7,546 nt of DNA from Anaerolineales bacterium (GTDB lineage: Bacteria > Chloroflexota > Anaerolineae > Anaerolineales > DRMV01), in the NCBI GenBank assembly GCA_026991215.1, contig JALXBY010000079.1, forward strand, positions 1 to 7,546, given 5' to 3'. How positions within the stretch are numbered: position 1 is the stretch's first letter; each line of letters begins with the position of its first letter. This document shows, one piece after another, positions 1 to 5,344 of this stretch. Made by a program: the position numbers and the translations under genes. Below the pieces are notes generated by a model that saw only the letters and a program-made list of their open reading frames with translations, had not been told where the DNA came from and made no database searches.

Positions 1-687
1 GACCGAGTCCGCGATGTTCCGGGGGTTGGAGGCCAGGGTGGTCAGGTTACCGTGCAGGACTTCGTCCAGGTAGCGGAGCCGGTCCGGGTTCTTCTCGATG
101 ATGGTCACGTGCGCGCCCATGCCCAGTGCGATTTTGGCCGCGTTGATGCCCACCGTCCCGCCGCCGATGATGACCACGTCCGCGGGCCGCACGCCGGGGA
201 TGCCACCCAGGAGTTTCCCCCGGCCGCCCTGGGTCTTCTCCAGGTAATGCGCGCCGATTTGCACGGCCATGCGACCGGCCACCTCGCTCATGGGGACCAG
301 CAGGGGCAGCCGGCCGTCGTCCAGTTCCACGGTTTCATAGCCAATGGCCGTGACCTGGCGCTTGAGCAGTTCCTCGGTGAGCCGACGGTCCGCGGCCAGG
401 TGCAGGTAGGTGAACAGGATGAGGCCGGGCCGCAGGTAGTCGTATTCCTGGGGCAGCGGCTCCTTGACCTTGAGAATCATCTCGGCCTTCTGCCAGACTT
501 CGGCTGCGTCCTCCACGATGATGGCCCCGCTGCGGCGGTATTCCTCGTCGGAAAAGCCGCTGCCCTCGCCTGCGCCGGCCTGCACCAGCACCGTGTGGCC
601 GTGCTGCACCAGCATTTCCACGCCGCCAGGTGTCTGGGCGACCCGGTACTCGTTGTCCTTGATTTCTTTGGGGATGCCCACGATCAT
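1..687 (-). CDS. ald: Alanine dehydrogenase, C-terminus beyond window edge
   Basis: Catalyses the reversible NAD-dependent deamination of L-alanine to pyruvate and ammonia in the cytoplasm. The 229 visible residues, of about 370 usual for the family, align without gaps in my memory with Mycobacterium tuberculosis Ald. They begin MIVGIPKEIK and carry the substrate-site residues Arg15, Lys75 (KVKEP) and His96 (TYLHLA), the PMSEVAGR segment at 132-139, TQGGRG at 152-157 and the dinucleotide-binding glycine motif GGGTVG at 175-180. The acidic residue that ends the second Rossmann strand is Glu198, where the Mycobacterium enzyme has Asp. The start is ATG at 687, with an AGGAGG Shine-Dalgarno (complement of 696-701) eight bases upstream. 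It lies 61 bases behind the nucleotidyltransferase gene and may be the tail of that operon or have its own promoter. The rest of the NAD domain and the C-terminal part are off the left edge. The frame is intact throughout. Confidence 0.95.
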   Translation of the reverse strand, partial: MIVGIPKEIKDNEYRVAQTPGGVEMLVQHGHTVLVQAGAGEGSGFSDEEYRRSGAIIVEDAAEVWQKAEMILKVKEPLPQEYDYLRPGLILFTYLHLAADRRLTEELLKRQVTAIGYETVELDDGRLPLLVPMSEVAGRMAVQIGAHYLEKTQGGRGKLLGGIPGVRPADVVIIGGGTVGINAAKIALGMGAHVTIIEKNPDRLRYLDEVLHGNLTTLASNPRNIADSV

Positions 688-714
688 GGTCGTTGCCTCC
701 TGAGGGAAGTTCGC

Positions 715-736
715 CTACGGTTTTCCTGCGGTTTTC
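715..736 (-). repeat. Tandem 11-bp repeat in the ald leader
   Basis: On the minus strand two adjacent 11-base units, GAAAACCGCAG and GAAAACCGTAG, differ at one base. They lie between the stop of the nucleotidyltransferase gene (749) and the ald ribosome binding site. No hairpin with a T-run was seen in this 61-base gap, so there is no sign of a terminator separating the two genes. The repeat could be chance or a small regulatory direct repeat. Confidence 0.5.
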
Positions 737-748
737 ATGGGGAAGCCC

Positions 749-1756
749 TCAGGCCGGGCCGATGCGGTCGTTGTCGCCCACGAAGCCCTGGAAGGCCTGA
801 CCCTTGAGCACAGCCCGTCGGCCCAGCAGGGTATGGCTTACCACCGCGTCTTCCACCCGGCTTCCTTCGTCCAGGATGCTTTCCTGCACCACGGCCCGCC
901 GTATCTCGACCTCCGGGCCGACGGTCACGTAGGGACCCAGGACGGCCTCTTCCACCCGCGCGCTGGGGTGCACGAACACCGGCGGCACCACCACCACGCC
1001 GGGTCGGAGGGCCTCCGCGGTGTTGTCGCGGCCGTGGTCCAGCAAATAGCGGTTCGTGGCCAGGAGCGCGTCGTACGTCCCGGCATCGAGCCAGGTGTGC
1101 ACACGCGCGGGGTACATGGGCAGCCCTTCTTCCAGCAGGATGTTGACCGCGTCGGCCAGGTAGTACTCGCCCTTGAGGGTACGCCCTTCGGCCAGCTGGC
1201 GGGCCACCGCGCGGGCCAGGGCTTCCCCCGAAGGGAAATAATAACACCCCACCACGGCCAGGCGGTGCTCCGTGGTCTGGGGCTTCTCCACGATGCGGGT
1301 GATGCGGCCCTGCTCGTCCAGGAACACCACGCCAAAGCGCCGGGGGTCTTCCACTTCGTAGACCCAGGCCAGGCCCCGGTCCTGGGGCAGGCCCGCAAGG
1401 GGCGTGAAGTCCGCTTCCATCAGGGTATCCGCGAAGAGCACCATCACCGGCCCGCGCAGATGGTCCGCGGCCAGGTGCAGCGCATGGGACTGGCCCCTGG
1501 CTTCCTCCTGGATCACGTAGGCCACGTCCCAGTCGGGGTAATGGGTCTGCATGTGGGCGCGAATCTGGTCCCGGAGATACCCCACGATGAACACGTAGCG
1601 CTTGGGGACAGGGATGGCCTGCAGCCCATCCAGGATGTGGTCGAGCACGGTCTTGCCCGCGACGTAGACCAGGGGCTTGGGTCGGCTCCAGGTCCAGGGG
1701 CGGAGCCGGGTGCCCAGCCCGGCCATGGGCAGCACAACGGTGAGGGTTTCGGGCAT
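749..1756 (-). CDS. Sugar-phosphate nucleotidyltransferase with C-terminal left-handed beta-helix
   Basis: Predicted to join a nucleoside triphosphate and a sugar 1-phosphate into a nucleotide sugar plus pyrophosphate, supplying cell-surface polysaccharide or glycoconjugate synthesis. The 335-residue protein has the nucleotide-binding signature GLGTRLRP (13-20) followed by PKPL (26-29), the metal-site aspartate in FAD (108-110), EKP (157-159) and WLDAGT (222-227), all typical of the RmlA/GlmU nucleotidyltransferase fold. Residues about 255-315 (HPSARVEEAVLGPYVTVG and following) have the hexapeptide-like periodicity of a left-handed beta-helix, as in long RmlA-like and GlmU-like proteins. The open frame runs on to 1993, but the family N-terminus and an AAGGAGG site (complement of 1765-1771) fix the start at ATG 1756. 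It follows adoK by 16 bases, so it is probably cotranscribed with it. Substrate (glucose-1-P, GlcNAc-1-P, mannose-1-P) and nucleotide (dTTP, UTP, GTP) cannot be told from what I see. No acetyltransferase activity can be claimed, because the helix is short. Confidence 0.9.
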   Translation of the reverse strand: MPETLTVVLPMAGLGTRLRPWTWSRPKPLVYVAGKTVLDHILDGLQAIPVPKRYVFIVGYLRDQIRAHMQTHYPDWDVAYVIQEEARGQSHALHLAADHLRGPVMVLFADTLMEADFTPLAGLPQDRGLAWVYEVEDPRRFGVVFLDEQGRITRIVEKPQTTEHRLAVVGCYYFPSGEALARAVARQLAEGRTLKGEYYLADAVNILLEEGLPMYPARVHTWLDAGTYDALLATNRYLLDHGRDNTAEALRPGVVVVPPVFVHPSARVEEAVLGPYVTVGPEVEIRRAVVQESILDEGSRVEDAVVSHTLLGRRAVLKGQAFQGFVGDNDRIGPA

Positions 1757-1764
1757 GGCAACGG

Positions 1765-1771
1765 CCTCCTT
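1765..1771 (-). promoter_or_regulatory. Shine-Dalgarno site fixing the nucleotidyltransferase start
   Basis: AAGGAGG on the minus strand, eight bases before ATG 1756. It lies in the 16-base gap after the adoK stop (TAG, 1773-1775). It rules out the in-frame extension up to 1993, which would run antiparallel-free through adoK coding sequence and has no family similarity. Confidence 0.85.
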
Positions 1772-1772
1772 G

Positions 1773-2747
1773 CTATGGGGAAACCTGCTGGTTCTCCGAA
1801 GTCCGTTCCGGCAGGGGGCCGAAGGCCTCCTGGTAGCGTTGGAAGAAGGCCTCTGGGGTGAAGCGATGCTCCTGGGGGCCTTCGTGTTCGATGCAATAGG
1901 TGGCGGCCAGCGCGCCGAAGCGTCCACAGGTGGTCCAATCCCAGCCATCGAGAAAGGCCTTGAGGAAGCCCCCGCGGTATGCGTCCCCGGCACCCGTGGG
2001 GTCCACCACCCGCTGTGGGGGCGCTATGGGGATGCGGTATTCCCGGCCCGCCGCGTACACGACCGAACCTTCCGGCCCCAGGGTGACCACGACCACGGGG
2101 ACGCGATGGCGCCAGTCTTCCAGGGTCCATCCCGTTTTCCGGGCCAGCAGTTCGGCTTCGTATTCGTTGACGAAGAGCATGAACGCGGTTTCGATACCGG
2201 CCCGCAGGGTTTCCGGCTCCAGCCGCAGGATTTGCTGGCCAGGGTCGAACGCGTAGGGCAGGCCCAGGTCGCGGCATTCCTGGATGCGCGCGGCCATGGT
2301 CGCCGGGTCTTCGGGCGAGACCACCACCAGTTCGGGGCGGAAGGGCAGGTCGGCCAGGCGGACTTCCCGCGCGTAGCGCAGCGCGCCGATGTAGAACATG
2401 CCCAGTTGGGATTGCTCCCGGTCCGTCATGCCGAAGAAACTCGCGGTGTACTCGCCGGGGACGACTTTAATCCAGCGGGTCTCCACGCCGTGGCGGGTGA
2501 GCCATTCGTGATAGGGGCCGAAGTCCTCGCCCACTGCGGCCATGACCACGGGCCGTTCCCCCAACAGGGCCATGGTATAGGCGATGTTGGTGGCCACACC
2601 CCCAAAGCGGCGGGTCAGCCCTTCGACGGCAAAGGAGAGGTTGAAGGGTTCGGCCTGGTGGTCGGGCAAGTAGGTGCGGAACAGGCCTGGAAAGTGCATA
2701 AGGTAGTCGTAGGAGACGGAGCCGGAAATCACGATTCGGTGGGTCAT
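1773..2747 (-). CDS. adoK: Adenosine kinase-like PfkB-family kinase
   Basis: A ribokinase/PfkB-fold kinase, most likely phosphorylating adenosine to AMP with ATP in the cytoplasm. The 324-residue sequence closely tracks, from memory, the Mycobacterium tuberculosis adenosine kinase: GSVSYDYLMHFPG near residues 9-21, LSFAVEGLTRRFGG (37-50; family Gly-Gly hinge at 49-50), TASFF (101-105), DPGQQILRL (168-176), NEYEAELL (194-201), TLGPEGS (222-228) and the anion-hole/catalytic motif DPTGAGDA (249-256) with Asp255 as the expected catalytic base. Its start codon overlaps the stop of mtnA as ATGA at 2744-2747, which implies translational coupling. MtnA handles methylthioribose-1-phosphate and adenosine comes from S-adenosylhomocysteine, so both fit SAM by-product recycling. 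Many Chloroflexota carry this subfamily annotated only as carbohydrate kinase. Family membership is very secure; adenosine as substrate is a strong but untested inference, and another nucleoside or sugar is possible. Confidence 0.82.
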   Translation of the reverse strand: MTHRIVISGSVSYDYLMHFPGLFRTYLPDHQAEPFNLSFAVEGLTRRFGGVATNIAYTMALLGERPVVMAAVGEDFGPYHEWLTRHGVETRWIKVVPGEYTASFFGMTDREQSQLGMFYIGALRYAREVRLADLPFRPELVVVSPEDPATMAARIQECRDLGLPYAFDPGQQILRLEPETLRAGIETAFMLFVNEYEAELLARKTGWTLEDWRHRVPVVVVTLGPEGSVVYAAGREYRIPIAPPQRVVDPTGAGDAYRGGFLKAFLDGWDWTTCGRFGALAATYCIEHEGPQEHRFTPEAFFQRYQEAFGPLPERTSENQQVSP

Positions 2748-3820
2748 CGTACCCGTGCCTCCCGTTCCTTTTCAGCCTGGGCCACGACCCGCTGCAGCGC
2801 GGGGCCAAAGGGCGGGTAGAGCACGCCGTATTCGGTCACGATGGCCGTGACCAGGCGATGGGGGGTGACGTCGAACGCGGGGTTCCGGGCCGAAGCCCCG
2901 GCGGGCATGGCCGGACGGCCCCGGTATTGGATGTCCAGCACTTCGGCGGGGTCCCGTTCTTCGATGGGGATGGCCCGCCCATCGGGCAGGGAAAGGTCGA
3001 TGGTGGAGGTGGGGACAACGGGGTAGAAGGGCACGCCGTTGTCGTAGGCGGCCAGTGCGAGCATGTAGGTGCCGATTTTGTTGGCCACGTCGCCGTTGGC
3101 GGCGACCCGGTCCGCGCCCACGAAGACCTTGGTGGCCTGACCCGTGCTCAGGAAGTAGCCGGCCGCGTTGTCGGTGATGATGTCGTAAGGGATGCCGTAC
3201 TGCTCCAGTTCCCAGGCGGTGAGCCGGGCGCCCTGCAGGCGGGGCCGGGTTTCGTCCACCAACACGTGGATGCGCTTGCCCTGCTCGTGGGCCATGCGGA
3301 TGACGCCCAGCGCGGTGCCCCAGTCCACGGTGGCTAAGGCGCCGGTGTTGCAATGGTGGATGATGACGTCGCCATCTTCAATCAGGGCTGCGCCGTACTC
3401 GGCCATGCGCTTGTTGGTCTCCACGTCCTCGTCCGCGATACGCTGGGCCTCCTGCAACACGGTTTCCCGAACCGCGTCCGCGGAGGTCTGCACGCGGCGT
3501 GCGGCCCGGAGCACCCGATCCACGGCCCAGGCCAGGTTGACCGCGGTGGGACGTGCGGCCTTGAGGGTGGGCGCGGCTTCTTCTTCCAGAAAGCGCAGCA
3601 GCGCCTCACGGGAGGACCCTGAAAACCGAAGCGCGGCCAGGGCCATGCCGAACGCGGCCGCGGCGCCGATGGCCGGCGCGCCCCGAACCACCATGTCCTT
3701 GATGGCCCGGGCTACTTCGTCATAGGTGTGCAGGCACACGGTGCGGAACTCGGCTGGCAGCACCCGCTGGTCGATGAGTTGCAAACAACCCTTTTCCGCG
3801 TTCCATTCCACCGAACGCAT
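2744..3820 (-). CDS. mtnA: S-methyl-5-thioribose-1-phosphate isomerase
   Basis: Isomerises the aldose methylthioribose-1-phosphate to the ketose methylthioribulose-1-phosphate, in methylthioadenosine recycling (methionine salvage or the related dihydroxyacetone-phosphate shunt). The 358 residues match the usual family length and cover the whole protein. Visible motifs are VVRGAPAIGAAAA (44-56), HHCNTGALAT (155-164) with the catalytic cysteine at 157, DETRPRLQGARLTAWEL (189-205), and VGADRVAANGDVANKIGTY (234-252) with the catalytic aspartate at 237. HCNTG together with GADR favours MtnA over the eIF2B subunits and the archaeal ribose-1,5-bisphosphate isomerases of the same superfamily. ATG 3820 is preceded by AAGGAG (complement of 3827-3832) six bases away. 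It is the first gene after a 220-base gap with a candidate promoter, and overlaps adoK by four bases. No other methionine-salvage gene (mtnP, mtnB, mtnC, mtnD) is in the window. Confidence 0.96.
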   Translation of the reverse strand: MRSVEWNAEKGCLQLIDQRVLPAEFRTVCLHTYDEVARAIKDMVVRGAPAIGAAAAFGMALAALRFSGSSREALLRFLEEEAAPTLKAARPTAVNLAWAVDRVLRAARRVQTSADAVRETVLQEAQRIADEDVETNKRMAEYGAALIEDGDVIIHHCNTGALATVDWGTALGVIRMAHEQGKRIHVLVDETRPRLQGARLTAWELEQYGIPYDIITDNAAGYFLSTGQATKVFVGADRVAANGDVANKIGTYMLALAAYDNGVPFYPVVPTSTIDLSLPDGRAIPIEERDPAEVLDIQYRGRPAMPAGASARNPAFDVTPHRLVTAIVTEYGVLYPPFGPALQRVVAQAEKEREARVR

Positions 3821-3851
3821 GGTCGGCTCCTTGGGATGGGATGTTCCCCGG

Positions 3852-3870
3852 GGCGGAATTTCTTCCCGCC
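3852..3870 (-). repeat. Inverted repeat abutting the mtnA promoter
   Basis: On the minus strand GGCGGGA, a five-base spacer AGAAA, then TTCCGCC: seven pairs with one G-T. It begins directly after the candidate -10 box, so it would straddle the transcription start. This is a common place for a repressor operator, or it may form a hairpin at the very 5' end of the transcript. No regulator family is recognised from it. Confidence 0.4.
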
Positions 3871-3879
3871 ACTATACCA
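3871..3879 (-). promoter_or_regulatory. Candidate extended -10 promoter for mtnA-adoK operon
   Basis: Minus-strand TGGTATAGT matches an extended -10 element (TGn followed by TATAGT, one or two changes from TATAAT) and lies about 50 bases before the mtnA ATG, leaving a leader of roughly 45 bases. No convincing -35 hexamer was found at 16-18 bases, which is acceptable for an extended -10. The remainder of the gap (about 3880-4040) shows no ORF, no T-run terminator and no SAM-riboswitch-like core that I can recognise; it contains a GGGCCGGCCC palindrome at 3935-3944. Confidence 0.45.
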
Positions 3880-4040
3880 TAACCCCATCCAACGCAGGAA
3901 AGTCCGGAACTCGCGACACAAGCCCACACGACAGGGCCGGCCCAGGCCGTGGCATGGGGCCGACACTGTGGGTGGATGCTTCAAGACAGGGGAGGGGTGG
4001 ATTTGATGCGGGAAAGTGGATGGGGGTTCTCGAACGATGA

Positions 4041-4526
4041 TTACCGTTGGTTTTGGACCCTCTCGAGAATTTTCTCGCAGACCGGCTTTGGAAAGATGCG
4101 GCAGGTTCGTTCAGGATTGGAAAGAATTTCTTCTTTGCGCAAGTAATCGGTGATAACAATTTGCTTTTTCTCCATTGCCGCAATCCTAACCGCCCCTTCC
4201 TCGATTACTGTGCCATCGCTATATACCTTTACCCAGAGGTAGAACTTCGGATACGCGAGCCCAGACTGTGTTGGACCCTCGCGAAGAAACTCATACTCGA
4301 CTGTAACCGGTCTTCCTGTCGATTCTTCAAAGTAGGCCCCGAGGTCCCGTTTCAATATCGCGTCGAACTTCTCTGGCGGAGGTACGTTCGCGGCAACATG
4401 TGACCAGGCAATGAGAAAACTCGGGGCCATAAGTACGAACAACCCCAAAATCAGCAACATTCCCAAGCAGCCAATTCCTCCAATAACCGCAAGACAGCCC
4501 AAAAGCAGTTTCGATTTTTTGGCCAT
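4041..4526 (-). CDS. Small membrane-anchored protein of unknown function, low GC
   Basis: I do not recognise this 161-residue protein. It starts MAKKSK, a basic stretch, followed by a long glycine-rich hydrophobic segment (about residues 7-41) long enough for one long or two short membrane helices, then a soluble domain of about 115 residues presumably outside the cytoplasm. This domain looks alpha/beta: EYEFLREG, then strands YPKFYLWVKVYSDGTVIEEGAV at about 92-113, and a charged tail with two cysteines (142 and 150) that could form a disulfide. A Leu-Leu-Gly-Cys at 8-11 resembles a lipobox but is too close to the N-terminus. The gene counts 239 G or C in 486 bases (49%), while neighbouring genes are far richer (for example 44 of 60 at 5401-5460). 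There is no clear Shine-Dalgarno before ATG 4526. It follows ccmC but lacks the HxxxY haem motif of CcmE. The GC contrast suggests acquisition by transfer; that is inference. Confidence 0.72.
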   Translation of the reverse strand: MAKKSKLLLGCLAVIGGIGCLGMLLILGLFVLMAPSFLIAWSHVAANVPPPEKFDAILKRDLGAYFEESTGRPVTVEYEFLREGPTQSGLAYPKFYLWVKVYSDGTVIEEGAVRIAAMEKKQIVITDYLRKEEILSNPERTCRIFPKPVCEKILERVQNQR

Positions 4527-4544
4527 AACCGCGTTTTCTCAATT

Positions 4545-4600
4545 GACGCACCGCGGACCGCGCACAGCGCACTGCCGACTGCTCACCGCGAACCGCCGTT
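4545..4600 (-). repeat. Degenerate heptamer tandem repeat (GTNNGCN)
   Basis: Between the ccmC stop and the small membrane-protein gene, the minus strand reads as consecutive seven-base units of the form GTNNGCN. Units at 4593-4587, 4586-4580, 4579-4573, 4572-4566, 4565-4559 and 4558-4552 (GTTCGCG, GTGAGCA, GTCGGCA, GTGCGCT, GTGCGCG, GTCCGCG) all fit exactly. The flanking units 4551-4545 and 4600-4594 fit partly. GT and GC are invariant while the other positions vary, so it is a patterned repeat and not a copied one. It abuts the ccmC TGA. Comparable heptameric short tandem repeats are known between genes in some bacterial genomes; function unknown. Confidence 0.75.
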
Positions 4601-5295
4601 CACACTGCTTCCCAGGTGGCCCGTTCCCGTTCCACGGCCCGGCGCATGACCTCCAGCCGATAGCGGTGCCACAGCAGCACCACGTACAGCAGCGTGTAGG
4701 CCAGCACGCTGATGATGAGGGTCAGGCGCATCTCCGGGGTCATGTTGAACGCGCCTTTGGCAAAGGGGTTGTCGCCAATGACCACAGGGTGAATGGTCCG
4801 GAACAGGCGGATGGAAAGAAAGGTCAGCGGCACGCTGAAGAAGCCCAGGATGGCATACACCGCGGCAAAGCGGGCCCGCCGTTCCGGGTCTTCGATGCCC
4901 TGGCGGAGCAACATGTAAGCGATGTAAATCAGCATCATGATGGTCACGGTGACCAACCGTGGGTCCCAGGTCCACCAGGTGTTCCACACTGGCCGGGCCC
5001 AGATGGAGCCGGAAACGATGCCCAGCAGGGAGAACACCAGGCCGATTTCCACCGCAGCCACTTCCAGGGCATCCCACTTTTCCTTGCGGCGGATGAGGTA
5101 GAGGAAACCGCTGACCGCGGCCACCGCGAAGCTCAGCATCCCCAGCCAGTTGGATGCCACATGGAAGTAGAACACCTTTTGCACCGCGCCCATGACCCGT
5201 TCCAGGGGTGCGTAGAAGAAAACCATGCCTAACGCGCCCAGAACGGCCAGGCCGGCCACAACCTCAAGTGCGCGAATCCAGGTCGGTCGTTGCAT
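4600..5295 (-). CDS. ccmC: Haem-handling cytochrome c biogenesis protein CcmC
   Basis: Membrane protein of system I cytochrome c maturation; it presents haem and helps load it onto the chaperone CcmE on the outer face of the cytoplasmic membrane. The 231-residue product has about six hydrophobic segments (roughly 11-28, 50-68, 80-98, 114-131, 144-162, 190-209). It carries the tryptophan-rich haem-binding signature WNTWWTWDPRL (104-114) and the two expected axial histidines, His45 in FYFHVASNW and His169 in IHP. Length and helix number fit CcmC and not the longer CcsA or CcmF. The open frame can be extended to a GTG at 5307, but GGAGG lies within those extra codons five bases before ATG 5295, so ATG is preferred. 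It follows mvaD by 49 bases. No ccmA, ccmB, ccmE or ccmF is in the window, so it stands apart from the usual cluster. Confidence 0.93.
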   Translation of the reverse strand: MQRPTWIRALEVVAGLAVLGALGMVFFYAPLERVMGAVQKVFYFHVASNWLGMLSFAVAAVSGFLYLIRRKEKWDALEVAAVEIGLVFSLLGIVSGSIWARPVWNTWWTWDPRLVTVTIMMLIYIAYMLLRQGIEDPERRARFAAVYAILGFFSVPLTFLSIRLFRTIHPVVIGDNPFAKGAFNMTPEMRLTLIISVLAYTLLYVVLLWHRYRLEVMRRAVERERATWEAV

Positions 5296-5300
5296 GATGG

Positions 5301-5305
5301 CCTCC
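5301..5305 (-). promoter_or_regulatory. Shine-Dalgarno site deciding the ccmC start
   Basis: GGAGG on the minus strand, five bases before ATG 5295. The longest open frame begins at GTG 5307 and would encode this site as its second and third codons, so the GTG is unlikely to be the true start. Confidence 0.8.
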
Positions 5306-5344
5306 ACAAGGGGGAATCTGGAAAAGGGCTTCCCGAAAACCTGT

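Noticed and set aside
737..1861. 374-residue plus-strand open frame, and similar long plus-strand frames at 52-807, 1677-2819, 4411-5232 and 5651-6436
   Set aside because: They lie antisense to well-supported genes, are rich in His, Gly, Arg and Pro, lack recognisable motifs, and are the expected by-product of GC-rich codon bias on the other strand.
1757..1993. N-terminal extension of the nucleotidyltransferase up to 1993
   Set aside because: It overlaps adoK in another frame, shows no family similarity, and the family N-terminus with a strong ribosome binding site starts at 1756.
3712..3984. Short minus-strand open frames running from the gap into mtnA (3712-3984, 3720-3929)
   Set aside because: They overlap the secure mtnA start out of frame and have no ribosome binding site or recognisable motif.
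3880..4040. SAM riboswitch or other leader RNA upstream of mtnA
   Set aside because: I looked for SAM-I-like core segments in the gap and found none; the probable leader from the -10 box to ATG is only about 45 bases, too short for one.
4063..4076. Short palindromes at the end of the small membrane-protein gene as a terminator
   Set aside because: They lie inside the coding sequence, the stems are five or six pairs, and no T-run follows on the minus strand.
4041..4526. Small membrane protein as CcmE, because it follows ccmC
   Set aside because: Similar size and a single N-terminal anchor, but the HxxxY haem-attachment motif and the CcmE OB-fold pattern are absent.
4545..4600. Heptamer repeat as a CRISPR fragment
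   Set aside because: Units are seven bases with no spacers and variable internal positions, unlike CRISPR repeats of 23-47 bases with unique spacers.
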